Below the pieces are notes generated by a model. The model saw nothing but the letters and a program-made list of their open reading frames with translations. It had not been told where the DNA came from and ran no database searches. DNA of 47,084 nucleotides from a virus, in the IMG/VR virus record IMGVR_UViG_3300036835_000164, positions 1 through 47,084 of that record; one strand, given 5' to 3'. Below, one piece after another: positions 20,948 to 29,240 of this stretch. Both the position numbers and the translations under genes were made by a program. The stretch's first letter is position 1. Every line of letters starts with the position of its first letter.

Positions 20948-21832
20948 ATGCAAGTCACTCCGAGAGTCGTTGATCTCTCTCATTATCAATACGACGAACT
21001 GGGAGGGCGCTTTGATTGGGACGCTATACGGCGCTTCGGAATTTGGGGTGTCATCTACAAGGCGACGGAAGGCTCCAGCTACGTCGACTACACGTACCAA
21101 GACGCGCGCCGCCAAGTCGAAGACGCTGGCCTCCTCTTCGGGGCCTACCACTTCTTCCGTCCTGGAGATGCTACAGCGCAAGCAGACCACTTTCTGGAGA
21201 ATGCCGCGCCAGACGGAGGAACCCTGTTGGTGCTGGATCACGAAGACGACGGATGCTCCATCGGAGACGTTAAGGAGTTCATGAAGCGCGTCGAGGACAA
21301 GACCGGCCAGAGGCCGGCGCTGTACTCTGGCAACGTCATCAAGGAGCAACTGGGGAGTAACCGGGATGAGTATCTCGCCTCTTGTAGGCTGTGGTTGTGT
21401 CAGTATGGAAGCTCTCCTTCATGGCCACCGAACTGGGACAGCATGTGGCTCTGGCAGTACACAGATGGGGCCGCAGGGCCCAGTCCGCACGAAGTACCGG
21501 GCATCGGGAACTGTGACATCAACAGTTATGGCTTGTCTCAGGCGGACCTCGAAAGAAGCTGGGCGCCTGGAGCCGGGCCAGACGTTGACGTTGAGACGGG
21601 AATGACTGCAGACGAAATGCTCTGGACGCAGGCCAGTTTGAATGTGGTCTCGAATGCTGGCCTGGAGCCCGATGGCCTGTACGGCCCGGCAACTGCCGGT
21701 GCATTGAAAGAATTTCAGCGCAGGCACGGGATTGCCCCTACGGGGCAGCCTACGAAGGGCACAGTGCAAGCCATACTGGAGGAGCTTGATGCCTGGAATG
21801 ACGACCGCAGAATCATCAATGTTGATTCTTGA
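20948..21832 (+). CDS. Endolysin: GH25 muramidase with peptidoglycan-binding domain, 294 aa
   Basis: GH25 lysozyme fold: VVDLSHYQ (Asp9) at the start, FGAYHFFRPG near 64-73, and the catalytic LLVLDHEDD (Asp97, Glu99). GH25 enzymes cut the MurNAc-GlcNAc bond. From about residue 218 there is a PG_binding_1 domain (LEPDGLYGPATAGALKEFQ). No signal peptide, so release needs the holin-like protein upstream. Start at 20948 chosen for GGAGGAGC. Its end overlaps the second polymerase piece by 44 bases. Confidence 0.9.
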   Translation: MQVTPRVVDLSHYQYDELGGRFDWDAIRRFGIWGVIYKATEGSSYVDYTYQDARRQVEDAGLLFGAYHFFRPGDATAQADHFLENAAPDGGTLLVLDHEDDGCSIGDVKEFMKRVEDKTGQRPALYSGNVIKEQLGSNRDEYLASCRLWLCQYGSSPSWPPNWDSMWLWQYTDGAAGPSPHEVPGIGNCDINSYGLSQADLERSWAPGAGPDVDVETGMTADEMLWTQASLNVVSNAGLEPDGLYGPATAGALKEFQRRHGIAPTGQPTKGTVQAILEELDAWNDDRRIINVDS

Positions 21833-22847
21833 GTTCGATCTTGCCGGTGCAGAGTGGGTGGTCGTGGCTTACCTGAGCCGCGACCCTAACATGCTGGAAG
21901 TTGTCCGCTCAGGAAAGTCTCCGCACATAGTCACTGGGGCGCTGATCTCCGGCGCCCCGGAGGAGTTCGTTCTCGAGGAACACAAAGTCGTTGGCTCGCA
22001 CACAGATGCGACTACAATAGAGATGCTGCGGAAAAGCCTGCATGTTCCGCCGCAGATCTTTCTGCCTAGGGTGATGTCCATCAGGCAGGCTGGTAAGAAA
22101 AGTAATCATGGTCTCAACTACAACATGAAGTACCGTAGGTTTGCGCTTGAGAATGAAATGCTGGAAGCAGACGCTCAGCCTATTGTTGAGCGTTACGTCA
22201 ACGTAGCCTACCCAGGAATCAAGAACTACTGGGAGTCCATCAGGAAGGAACTCAAGGACAACAAGCGGACGATGGTCAACTGCTTTGGGCGGCGGGTTAA
22301 GCTCAGAGGAGAATGGGGCGAGGAGTTGTTCAATCAGGCCTACAGCTTCAAGCCGCAAAGCACTGTAGTCGACATTGTAAACGCTGCCATGGTGCTTGCC
22401 TACGAAGATGAGTCCCCTGACTTTGAAAACTTTTTCCTTGGGGCACAAGTACATGACTCCCTTCATGTGCAAGCCATCGTCCCGCAGACGCGGGACGAAT
22501 GGCTAAGCCTTGCCCGCATGGTTTTAGTTCTCAAAGAGAACTACATGCGGCCGACACTATCATACAACGGGGTGGAGTTCAAGCTCGGCTGCGATGCCAA
22601 GCTCGGCATCAACTGGGGCAACATGGAGAGCTTCAAAACTAGTGACGACATCGAGGATGTCGTCACGCGAGTCCGCGCTGCCTACGACGTCTGTCTTGCA
22701 AGTAAGAGCGCGCACCCTGCGGGCTCGGAGGAACAGGTGGAGGAGGCGGTGGAATCGTTGTCGGAAGAGTCTGAGGCTCATTTCCTGCAGCGGCTAAGAT
22801 CTGAGCACCAAGATTGGGGAGGGCAGGGGGACCTGGGGGCGGCTTAA
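21789..22847 (+). CDS. DNA polymerase A, C-terminal piece: palm and fingers, 352 aa
   Basis: Carries the three polymerase motifs. Motif A is LILEFDLAGAEWVVVAYLS (Asp17). Motif B is RQAGKKSNHGLNYNM near 99-113, with His where most family members have Phe. Motif C is QVHDSL (His222-Asp223), with Ser for the usual Glu. It begins where the piece ending at 20191 stops, so the two make one complete polymerase if they assemble or are spliced. It has its own ribosome site GGAGGAG 4 bases before ATG 21789. Conserved sequence ends near 22635; the acidic tail beyond overlaps the convergent late gene. Confidence 0.9.
   Translation: MPGMTTAESSMLILEFDLAGAEWVVVAYLSRDPNMLEVVRSGKSPHIVTGALISGAPEEFVLEEHKVVGSHTDATTIEMLRKSLHVPPQIFLPRVMSIRQAGKKSNHGLNYNMKYRRFALENEMLEADAQPIVERYVNVAYPGIKNYWESIRKELKDNKRTMVNCFGRRVKLRGEWGEELFNQAYSFKPQSTVVDIVNAAMVLAYEDESPDFENFFLGAQVHDSLHVQAIVPQTRDEWLSLARMVLVLKENYMRPTLSYNGVEFKLGCDAKLGINWGNMESFKTSDDIEDVVTRVRAAYDVCLASKSAHPAGSEEQVEEAVESLSEESEAHFLQRLRSEHQDWGGQGDLGAA
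22642..22666. terminator. Perfect 11-bp hairpin at the convergent gene overlap
   Basis: GTGACGACATC-GAG-GATGTCGTCAC. It lies within the polymerase tail, and the minus-strand stop codon (22663-22665) is inside it. It could slow transcription from both sides. Confidence 0.5.
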
Positions 22848-24921
22848 ATCCCCCGCCGCCCTTGCCACCACCCAGGCCGAAGAGGCCCCCGCCTCCGCCC
22901 CCTCCGCCGAAGAGACCGGCGAGGCCGCCACCGCCTCCTTCGGAGCCACCGCCGCCAACGTCGGCAGCCTCCACTGGAGGCGCAGCCGCTGAGGTGTCGC
23001 CTCCTCCAGAGGCAATGTCGCCACCAGTAGTGGCGAAGTCCATGGCCTGCTCGCCTTCAGGACCTGTCATGCCAGGAGGCACAGTTGTAATGATTGAGCC
23101 CGGCAACTTGAACTGATTCGGCGCGGAAGCAGTTTCGGTTACTGGTAACTGTGCCTCCTGAGCAGCTGCGGAAAGTTGTGGCTGTGCAAAGCGGCCAGGG
23201 TCGCTGAAGTCGGAGCTTGTGGCTAGTTGTTGCAAGTCCTGAGCAGTTGCGTCGGGAATGTCTGGACGGATGGGCATGGCTGAGCGGGCGAACTGGCCAA
23301 CGCGACCAGATTGGTCAGCCACCGGAGTTCCCTCTGGTGGCGTTACGACGCCACCACGGGTCGTGGAAGGAGCGCCCGCAACTTGCGGGCGTTCGCCACG
23401 CATGAAGTTCAGAAGGATGCCTTGGTCCGTGCTGAACTGCTTGGCATAGTCATTGGCATTCTTGATGTTGTCGAACTCACCCAGGTGCTGGCCAGTCTGT
23501 TCGTATTGCTTGTATGCCTCCTGAGGCGTCATGAGCTTGCCATCATCGGAGATTGTTGGCAGGACCACTTGGGTGTAGTTGGGAGTGGTCATAGTGACGG
23601 AGCGGACAGTCATGTCCTGACCCGTCTTCGGGTCACGGACAATGGGGCGGTCGAAGGGGTTTATGTTTCCCTTGACGAGCATGCCAGGGATGTTCTCGCC
23701 CTTGCGGTAGCCTTCGGCACCGCCGAAGTCCTCGAAGCCTTGCATACGCTCCACAGGGGCCGTTTCGGCCCCCTTGCCTTGCATGCCAGCGATGGCAGTG
23801 ACTCCCCGTTCTGAAACGGGGCGGGTTTGCTCGATGAATGCCTTGGCACTGTCGGCCATCTTCGTTGGGGTCGTGGCTGTGGCAGGTCGCCAACCCTCCG
23901 CACGGAGGGTGGCGGCTATGCCGCCGCCTTCGCCACGGGCTCGACGGCCTGGCTGAAACTCACCATGGCCACCTATGTTCTTGGGATCAATGTTGAGACT
24001 GAGACCTAAGTCCGAGGCCAGTCCCATTCCGGCTTCTCGAGCTGCTTTAGTTGGAAGCTCCCCTTTGTCACTGTTTACATTGCTGAAGGCAATTCCGATA
24101 GTGTCAGAATTGTTTCCCTTCATATGGTTCGTAATGCGGTCGAGTGGAGCTGCCTGGGTAATGTTGCCGTTAGGATCTATCACGAAGTGATAGCCTGGAT
24201 CGAAGCCCCGAGCAGGGTCGACTTTGCGACCATAGACAACGAGGGCACCTGCCCCTGCCACGTCGTCATGCATGACAATGCGCTTGATGTCTCCCATGTC
24301 GCGAGTACGCGCCATGTAAGGCGCGTTCACGTCGATGCCGTTCTGAATGTTCAAGCCTCGCTGGGACTTGAAGACTTCGTGGTCGGAGCCAGTCGGCTTG
24401 TTTCCAGACGTGTCACGTCTGGAGCGACCGCCGCCGAGAAGTTCAGCATCTCCGGCTTGGCCAGAGATGTCGGGCATTCCTGGCAATGTTGGCGGGGACA
24501 ACATCGGAGCTTGGCCAGTCAGTTCTGGCCGAGCGAAGCGCCCAGAACGCTCCTCAGGAAATGATGGTTGGATATTTTGTCCTGGGCGATTCAGGCCCTC
24601 GCCGCGTGCAAAGGCAGCTCGCAACTTTATCTCGTCGATAAGGGCAGGCTTCTGCTGGTCTGAGATGGTTCCAAGGTTGTTGTAAAGTTGACGAGTGGAG
24701 AGGTCTTTGAAAGGCCGTTCGCGGACTTCAACGTTGGTTGACTCTCGGCCGCTGGGCTCATACTTGAAGCCTGTTGCTTCGCGCATGCGAAGCAGTTCGC
24801 CGCCTGTTTGGTAGGGGCTTCCAGGGTCGAATGCGTGGCCAGCACGCATTCTCTGCATGAGGTCTCGGACTTCTTGAGCCCTGGCCTCGTTCGAGAAGCG
24901 GTCAACACGTTTCAGTGGCAT
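22663..24921 (-). CDS. Internal virion/ejection protein with amidase-like domain, 752 aa
   Basis: Residues 205-335 resemble an N-acetylmuramoyl-L-alanine amidase (Amidase_2): RIVMHDDVAG (His218), GYHFVIDPNG (His245), DTIGIAFSNV, GGHGEFQPG (His319). The usual acidic or Cys ligand after the last His is not obvious, so activity is uncertain. The middle contains PTQEAYKQYEQ-like, DUF-type segments seen in phage lysozyme-linked proteins. The end is Gly-rich and Pro-rich. In podoviruses such proteins enter the cell envelope at infection. The last 185 bases overlap the polymerase tail on the other strand. Confidence 0.75.
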   Translation of the reverse strand: MPLKRVDRFSNEARAQEVRDLMQRMRAGHAFDPGSPYQTGGELLRMREATGFKYEPSGRESTNVEVRERPFKDLSTRQLYNNLGTISDQQKPALIDEIKLRAAFARGEGLNRPGQNIQPSFPEERSGRFARPELTGQAPMLSPPTLPGMPDISGQAGDAELLGGGRSRRDTSGNKPTGSDHEVFKSQRGLNIQNGIDVNAPYMARTRDMGDIKRIVMHDDVAGAGALVVYGRKVDPARGFDPGYHFVIDPNGNITQAAPLDRITNHMKGNNSDTIGIAFSNVNSDKGELPTKAAREAGMGLASDLGLSLNIDPKNIGGHGEFQPGRRARGEGGGIAATLRAEGWRPATATTPTKMADSAKAFIEQTRPVSERGVTAIAGMQGKGAETAPVERMQGFEDFGGAEGYRKGENIPGMLVKGNINPFDRPIVRDPKTGQDMTVRSVTMTTPNYTQVVLPTISDDGKLMTPQEAYKQYEQTGQHLGEFDNIKNANDYAKQFSTDQGILLNFMRGERPQVAGAPSTTRGGVVTPPEGTPVADQSGRVGQFARSAMPIRPDIPDATAQDLQQLATSSDFSDPGRFAQPQLSAAAQEAQLPVTETASAPNQFKLPGSIITTVPPGMTGPEGEQAMDFATTGGDIASGGGDTSAAAPPVEAADVGGGGSEGGGGGLAGLFGGGGGGGGLFGLGGGKGGGGFKPPPGPPALPNLGAQILAAAGNEPQTLPTTIPPPPPPVPPSPQGARSYLQDRRRRQRGLA

Positions 24922-24922
24922 G

Positions 24923-27787
24923 TCACTTACCTAGACGTGGACGCTGAGGGATGGCGATGTTGGGGACAGCCGGGGGCCGTCGCTGAGGCGATGGAGTAAT
25001 ACGGAAAGCACTGGTGTCCTGCTCGCCGCCACCAACATTTATGCTAGGCATAGATGGCGCGTGACCACGCGCTAGGCCTGCAGCGATGCGAGCGAAGGCT
25101 GCCTGGATCTTGTCCTGCTGGTGCTGAGCCTCTTTGCGAGCACGTTCCAAGAGAGCGTCTTGGTACTTCTGCAGCTCCAGTTGATACTTGCCAAGCTCGA
25201 TGTCCTGATGCTGTTGCTTGCCAGCAGCCTCTCTTCTGGCCTCTGCTTGCTGGGCAGCCGTGTAGTGTTCCTCTGTATTTCCCTGTCGTTGAATAATGCG
25301 GTCTCCCTGGATCTGTCCACCCTGGCGACGGGTTTGGTAATCTGCCTCGGCTTGGCCAATCTCCTTGAAAGTTTCCGGGGACATAGGGGATTTATTTCCC
25401 AGTTCAGTATGCTTGCGAATGATATCCTGTCGCTGTCTGGATGTTAAAGCATCCCAGTTTATGCCGACGTTCGGGTTCCCCACAATGTCGCCAAGCTCCT
25501 GACTGGAATTCCTCAGGGTCTGGTCTGTTTGCTGTCGATTCAGTGCGATGTTCTGCGGACCAGTCATGCCGACGCTGCCGATCTGCTTGAAGGCTGCGTC
25601 GAGGTCCTTGTCTGTAATCTGCTTGCCGCCATTGTTATTGGCACGTGCAATGGCAAAGGCATGCCGGTAGTAAGCAGATTCGAGCATGGCATGCGCAGTA
25701 GCTTTTTCCTCATCGGTCAAGTTAAGACCAGCGGTTTGCTTGTCTGCAAATCGCTTGGCTTCGTTACCAACTCGCTCCCATCCAGTGGTCTTTATGTTGT
25801 CATCGGCATTAGCGTTCCACCAGTGGAACATTCGCTCTCTAGCACTGTTGATGGAACCTGGATCAGTCTTGAGGCCAATTCCTTTATAGGTGATGGCCAA
25901 CCCACCAAGCTGACCTGCCTTCTCATTGGCATCAATTAGCTTTGCCAAGTCTAGGCCGGAGTTCAAGACCTCAACGCCAGCGCTTTGAGTTGCTTTGTAC
26001 TGGTCATCAAAGCGCTTGATGTACTCCTTGGAATCATCTAACTTAGGATAGATCTTGTTAGTGTCTCCAAAGTGGTAAGTTTTGTTGGGATCGAAGCCAG
26101 TAAGGGAGTTCTGGATCTGCCGAGGAATGGGACGATCCTGGATGTCCCGCTCTGCAGGTTTCACATATTGCAAATCAGGACTTGGCTTGACCGGGTTAGC
26201 CCTGGCTTCAGCATTGCTTTCCTGAATATCCCTATGCAGCCCAGCTCGACCGGCTTCAGGAGATTCCGGCAAATCTTCTCCTGATGGGCCTTTAGCTGGC
26301 TTCTCAGGGCCAGTGGCTGCCGCGATTGCAGAAGCTTCCGCCTTAGGCGAAACGCCATCCGTTCCAGTTGCCCTAGCAGCATCGGCAGATGGCTCAGTTC
26401 CTACGGGAGCTGGCGGTCCTGGAGGGGCTCCGCCCATGACGCTTCGGTTAGCCTCCTCAGTAGTCATCGCACCCTGTGCGGCGGGAGCCGCCGCAGCCGC
26501 AGGCTGTCCGGTCGCTGTGTAGCTCTGGACAACGGCGTTGCGCTGGTCAACCTTCGCAATGATGTCCTGAGCTAGCTTGTCGCCAGACTGTTCCGCAGCC
26601 GCTCGCCAGTGGTCCGGAATGTTGATGACACCGAACTGAGGCGGAGGTGGAGTGGCAGCAGCCGCTGTCCCCGTGTCAGTTGAGGGAGAGGGTGGCGCTG
26701 GGGGCTCCGGAAGTGGCTCAGATGAGGCGTCCGGAATGGACGCCTCTGCAAGGGCTTGGGAAGCATCTGCCTCCGCAGGCATACCAGATGCAACGTCTCC
26801 TATTGTTGGAGCTTGGCCAATGGGTGTGGCTTGGGAGGGTGCCGCCGGTTTCGGCGGTGGAGGCGTTCCCTCGCCTTCGGCTCCAGGCGTGACTTCAATG
26901 GTCCCGCCACCGACCATGGCGCCAGGTTGGTCAATGGAGGGATGGCTCAATCGAGCGATCTCTTCCGGCTGCGCAGTGTTGAGCTTGGCCAAGTCAGCAA
27001 GGCTTGAACGTAGACCTGGAGAAGCCTTCTCAATCATAGCTGTAATGCCAGAGCCCGGAGGGGTCTGTGGCATAGGCCCCCTAGTAAGGGCCGATAGGCC
27101 CTTGGCAGCCCCACCAGCTGGCTGACCCGTGGGTTGAGGAGTTGCCCCAAGGGATGCCATGTCCAAGGGCGGTTCTGGTGGGGCTGTTGCTGCGTCAGCC
27201 GCCTCACGGCGAACTCGTTGGTCGTCTACGACACGCTGGAGAATATTGTCGATGGGGATGTCGCCAGAGAACAGGCCGTTTAGGGCCTTCTGGATGCCTC
27301 CCGGTTGGGAGCCAGCAATGTCAGGTCCGAAGGCCTGACGCAGAGCTTCAAGGCTCTGTGGCTGCATGCCTAGAACCATGCCTTGGAGATTCTTGGAGTA
27401 CTCTCCTTTAGGGTCAACGCCAGCGGCCTGGGATAACCCTGAAAGCATGAATTTTCGAACTGACTTGTCCACTCCTGGGTCAGTCGCAATCATTAGGTTT
27501 TGCGCTAGGCGCAAGTCATTCTGACGAGTTTGGTTCTGCTGTGCCGCAGCATCGAGGTTAGTCCTGTACTGAGCATGCTGCGCTAGGCGTGCAGTCTGAG
27601 CAGCACGAAAAGCGTCATTCGCCTGCGACATGGTTGTCGCAGCACGGGCCTGAGTGCTCTCACGGTCCTGCGGCACTCCCGCCTGGTAGGTGTCTGTGCC
27701 GTAGGCATCTGGCAACTGACGAGCCTTGGCGGGCAAGTTCAAACTGGACCGACTGCCGGCAGTTCCCGGCAATACGTACTGAGCCAT
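24923..27787 (-). CDS. Large internal virion protein, 954 aa
   Basis: An Ala/Gln-rich N-terminal helical part (residues 40-200), a long Pro/Ala-rich disordered middle (about 205-560), then a helical C-terminal part with coiled-coil character (from about 800: EEHYTAAQQAEARREAA and on). No catalytic motif recognised. Position next to the amidase protein and after the fibres is where podovirus ejection proteins lie. GAGAGG precedes the ATG; the stop is one base from the next start. Confidence 0.65.
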   Translation of the reverse strand: MAQYVLPGTAGSRSSLNLPAKARQLPDAYGTDTYQAGVPQDRESTQARAATTMSQANDAFRAAQTARLAQHAQYRTNLDAAAQQNQTRQNDLRLAQNLMIATDPGVDKSVRKFMLSGLSQAAGVDPKGEYSKNLQGMVLGMQPQSLEALRQAFGPDIAGSQPGGIQKALNGLFSGDIPIDNILQRVVDDQRVRREAADAATAPPEPPLDMASLGATPQPTGQPAGGAAKGLSALTRGPMPQTPPGSGITAMIEKASPGLRSSLADLAKLNTAQPEEIARLSHPSIDQPGAMVGGGTIEVTPGAEGEGTPPPPKPAAPSQATPIGQAPTIGDVASGMPAEADASQALAEASIPDASSEPLPEPPAPPSPSTDTGTAAAATPPPPQFGVINIPDHWRAAAEQSGDKLAQDIIAKVDQRNAVVQSYTATGQPAAAAAPAAQGAMTTEEANRSVMGGAPPGPPAPVGTEPSADAARATGTDGVSPKAEASAIAAATGPEKPAKGPSGEDLPESPEAGRAGLHRDIQESNAEARANPVKPSPDLQYVKPAERDIQDRPIPRQIQNSLTGFDPNKTYHFGDTNKIYPKLDDSKEYIKRFDDQYKATQSAGVEVLNSGLDLAKLIDANEKAGQLGGLAITYKGIGLKTDPGSINSARERMFHWWNANADDNIKTTGWERVGNEAKRFADKQTAGLNLTDEEKATAHAMLESAYYRHAFAIARANNNGGKQITDKDLDAAFKQIGSVGMTGPQNIALNRQQTDQTLRNSSQELGDIVGNPNVGINWDALTSRQRQDIIRKHTELGNKSPMSPETFKEIGQAEADYQTRRQGGQIQGDRIIQRQGNTEEHYTAAQQAEARREAAGKQQHQDIELGKYQLELQKYQDALLERARKEAQHQQDKIQAAFARIAAGLARGHAPSMPSINVGGGEQDTSAFRITPSPQRRPPAVPNIAIPQRPRLGK

Positions 27788-27796
27788 GTTAGCCTC

Positions 27797-28153
27797 TCAA
27801 GGAGCCGGGGCGTTCTCCAGGGCCGTGATGCGGTCCTCGTGGTCCTGAAGTTTCGTCTGCATGGGGCCAATCATTTCATTGACCTTCTGCTCGATGTAGG
27901 CGTCCACCGTGGCGGGAAGCGCCACGAAGTCGACCACGACTTCCACGTCCTGGTCAGCGGAAATCTCGTAAGAGGTTTCCCCTTGCAAGACGTATTCGTT
28001 TTTGCCATAGAAGAAAAGCTCTTCTCGCTGGCCCATTTTAACCTTGCCATTCGTGACTTGCGTACCGCAAGTCAGAACCATGCGGACAGATTCCTCAGGA
28101 ATCTCACCAGTTTGTGGCTCACCGGACTTTACTTTCAATGAAGTCGCTGCCAT
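27797..28153 (-). CDS. Small structural protein with C-terminal coiled coil, 118 aa
   Basis: Strand-rich body (TCGTQVTNGKVKMGQREELFF is typical), then a helix KVNEMIGPMQTKLQDHEDRI that looks like a trimeric coiled coil. AAAGGAAG precedes the ATG. It lies between the fibre genes and the internal proteins, so a small fibre-tip, chaperone or virion-associated role is possible. Not recognised. Confidence 0.6.
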   Translation of the reverse strand: MAATSLKVKSGEPQTGEIPEESVRMVLTCGTQVTNGKVKMGQREELFFYGKNEYVLQGETSYEISADQDVEVVVDFVALPATVDAYIEQKVNEMIGPMQTKLQDHEDRITALENAPAP

Positions 28154-28214
28154 GTTTTCTTCCTTTCACACTCGAGCCTGGTCATCATACAGCGGCGCGA
28201 GCCGCAGGGAAAGC

Positions 28215-29240
28215 TCACATCATTGCATCAATCATGTACTGCATGTAGGCGCCTCCATAGACAGCATTAGATGTAGTAGCGCTGTTGATCTCACAAGCTT
28301 GGATAAAGTGCCAACCAATGCTTGGCCTGGTAAAGGTCGTGAAGCCACCAATGTCATCCTCGTTGGTGGCAGGGGATGCACTTGCAGCAGAAGCTAACCG
28401 ACCTTGCAGGCTGGAGCCTGTTCCAGAAGTTGTACCATCCAGGTTTAAGTAGAGGTGAATGTTCTGACCTGCAGCGGCGAACGTGCGAGTAGCGAAGGAC
28501 AGAACCACAGGCTCTTCATCCAAACCTCGCACAAAGTAGTGTCGGTTCTGGCCTGAATTGTTCAGGGACCTGTCGGCGCTCGATGGTGGAGCCCAATTAG
28601 CCGTAGTGTCAACGCAAATTCCTATCTGACGAACGCGATTGTATGCGTTCCAAACAGACAGAATTCCAGGCGAGCCACCAGAGGCTGAACTGCCTAATGT
28701 CCAGTCCAGCGTCCCAGCTGAGTTGGTACGGAACGTGCCAACATAGGTTCCACGGTTTGAAGCAGGGCCGTTAGTGATGGCACTGGTGTTGGTCCAGATG
28801 CCTGACGTGCGAGAGATTCCCGAGGCACGTGTTGTGTCGTTAGTCCAAGCTGGTCCCCGCGAGAGCGTGGGAACGCCTGCCTTGCTCCACACAAATAGAT
28901 CGTAATTCTTGTTAGCAACGCAGGCCGCTGGATTGTCCGTTGTGTTAGACAGAACATTCATCAACTCATTAAACAGCGTCGGAACCATTACATTCCCATC
29001 GAAGATGGGAATGTAAGGACTGATGTAGGGGCTGTAGTAAATGTTGGCCCCGGCTGCGACTGCTGAGACTGGCACGGGCACGCCCGTGGTGGGCGTCAAA
29101 CGCCCACCAGGCATTGATGGTAGGTTAAGAGCCACTGTGCCTGACGTGACCCACTTCTCTCCATCCCATGTATAGTTTAGACCAGAAAGGGGTGAGTAAA
29201 TCTGGCCCAGGGTTGGCGAAGCTGGAAAGTCAAACGGCAT
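28215..29240 (-). CDS. Tail fibre/receptor-binding protein C, 341 aa
   Basis: Short N-terminal attachment (residues 1-45: LGQIYSPLSGLNYTWDGEKW, a layout shared by many fibre proteins), then the head domain from GGRLTPTTGVPV to the end. That domain is shared with the 814-aa and 473-aa proteins: [65 protein letters not shown]. This is the shortest of three paralogous heads. It contains a perfect 13-bp hairpin at 28988-29016. The start overlaps the upstream stop (TGATG). Confidence 0.75.
   Translation of the reverse strand: MPFDFPASPTLGQIYSPLSGLNYTWDGEKWVTSGTVALNLPSMPGGRLTPTTGVPVPVSAVAAGANIYYSPYISPYIPIFDGNVMVPTLFNELMNVLSNTTDNPAACVANKNYDLFVWSKAGVPTLSRGPAWTNDTTRASGISRTSGIWTNTSAITNGPASNRGTYVGTFRTNSAGTLDWTLGSSASGGSPGILSVWNAYNRVRQIGICVDTTANWAPPSSADRSLNNSGQNRHYFVRGLDEEPVVLSFATRTFAAAGQNIHLYLNLDGTTSGTGSSLQGRLASAASASPATNEDDIGGFTTFTRPSIGWHFIQACEINSATTSNAVYGGAYMQYMIDAMM

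Noticed and set aside
20859-21284. Plus-strand frame starting MKCELCKSEVERACTAF, with CxxC
   Set aside because: Only about 30 codons lie outside the endolysin gene, there is no ribosome site, and the rest is biased shadow sequence.
20189-21830. Intein inside the polymerase
   Set aside because: The first piece ends in a stop and the gap encodes unrelated proteins with their own starts. No Cys/Ser...His-Asn splicing motifs were seen at the junctions. A group I intron is not excluded.
23311-23814. 167-codon plus-strand frame inside the amidase virion gene
   Set aside because: Opposite to a clear domain-bearing gene in the late operon; no ribosome site or motif.
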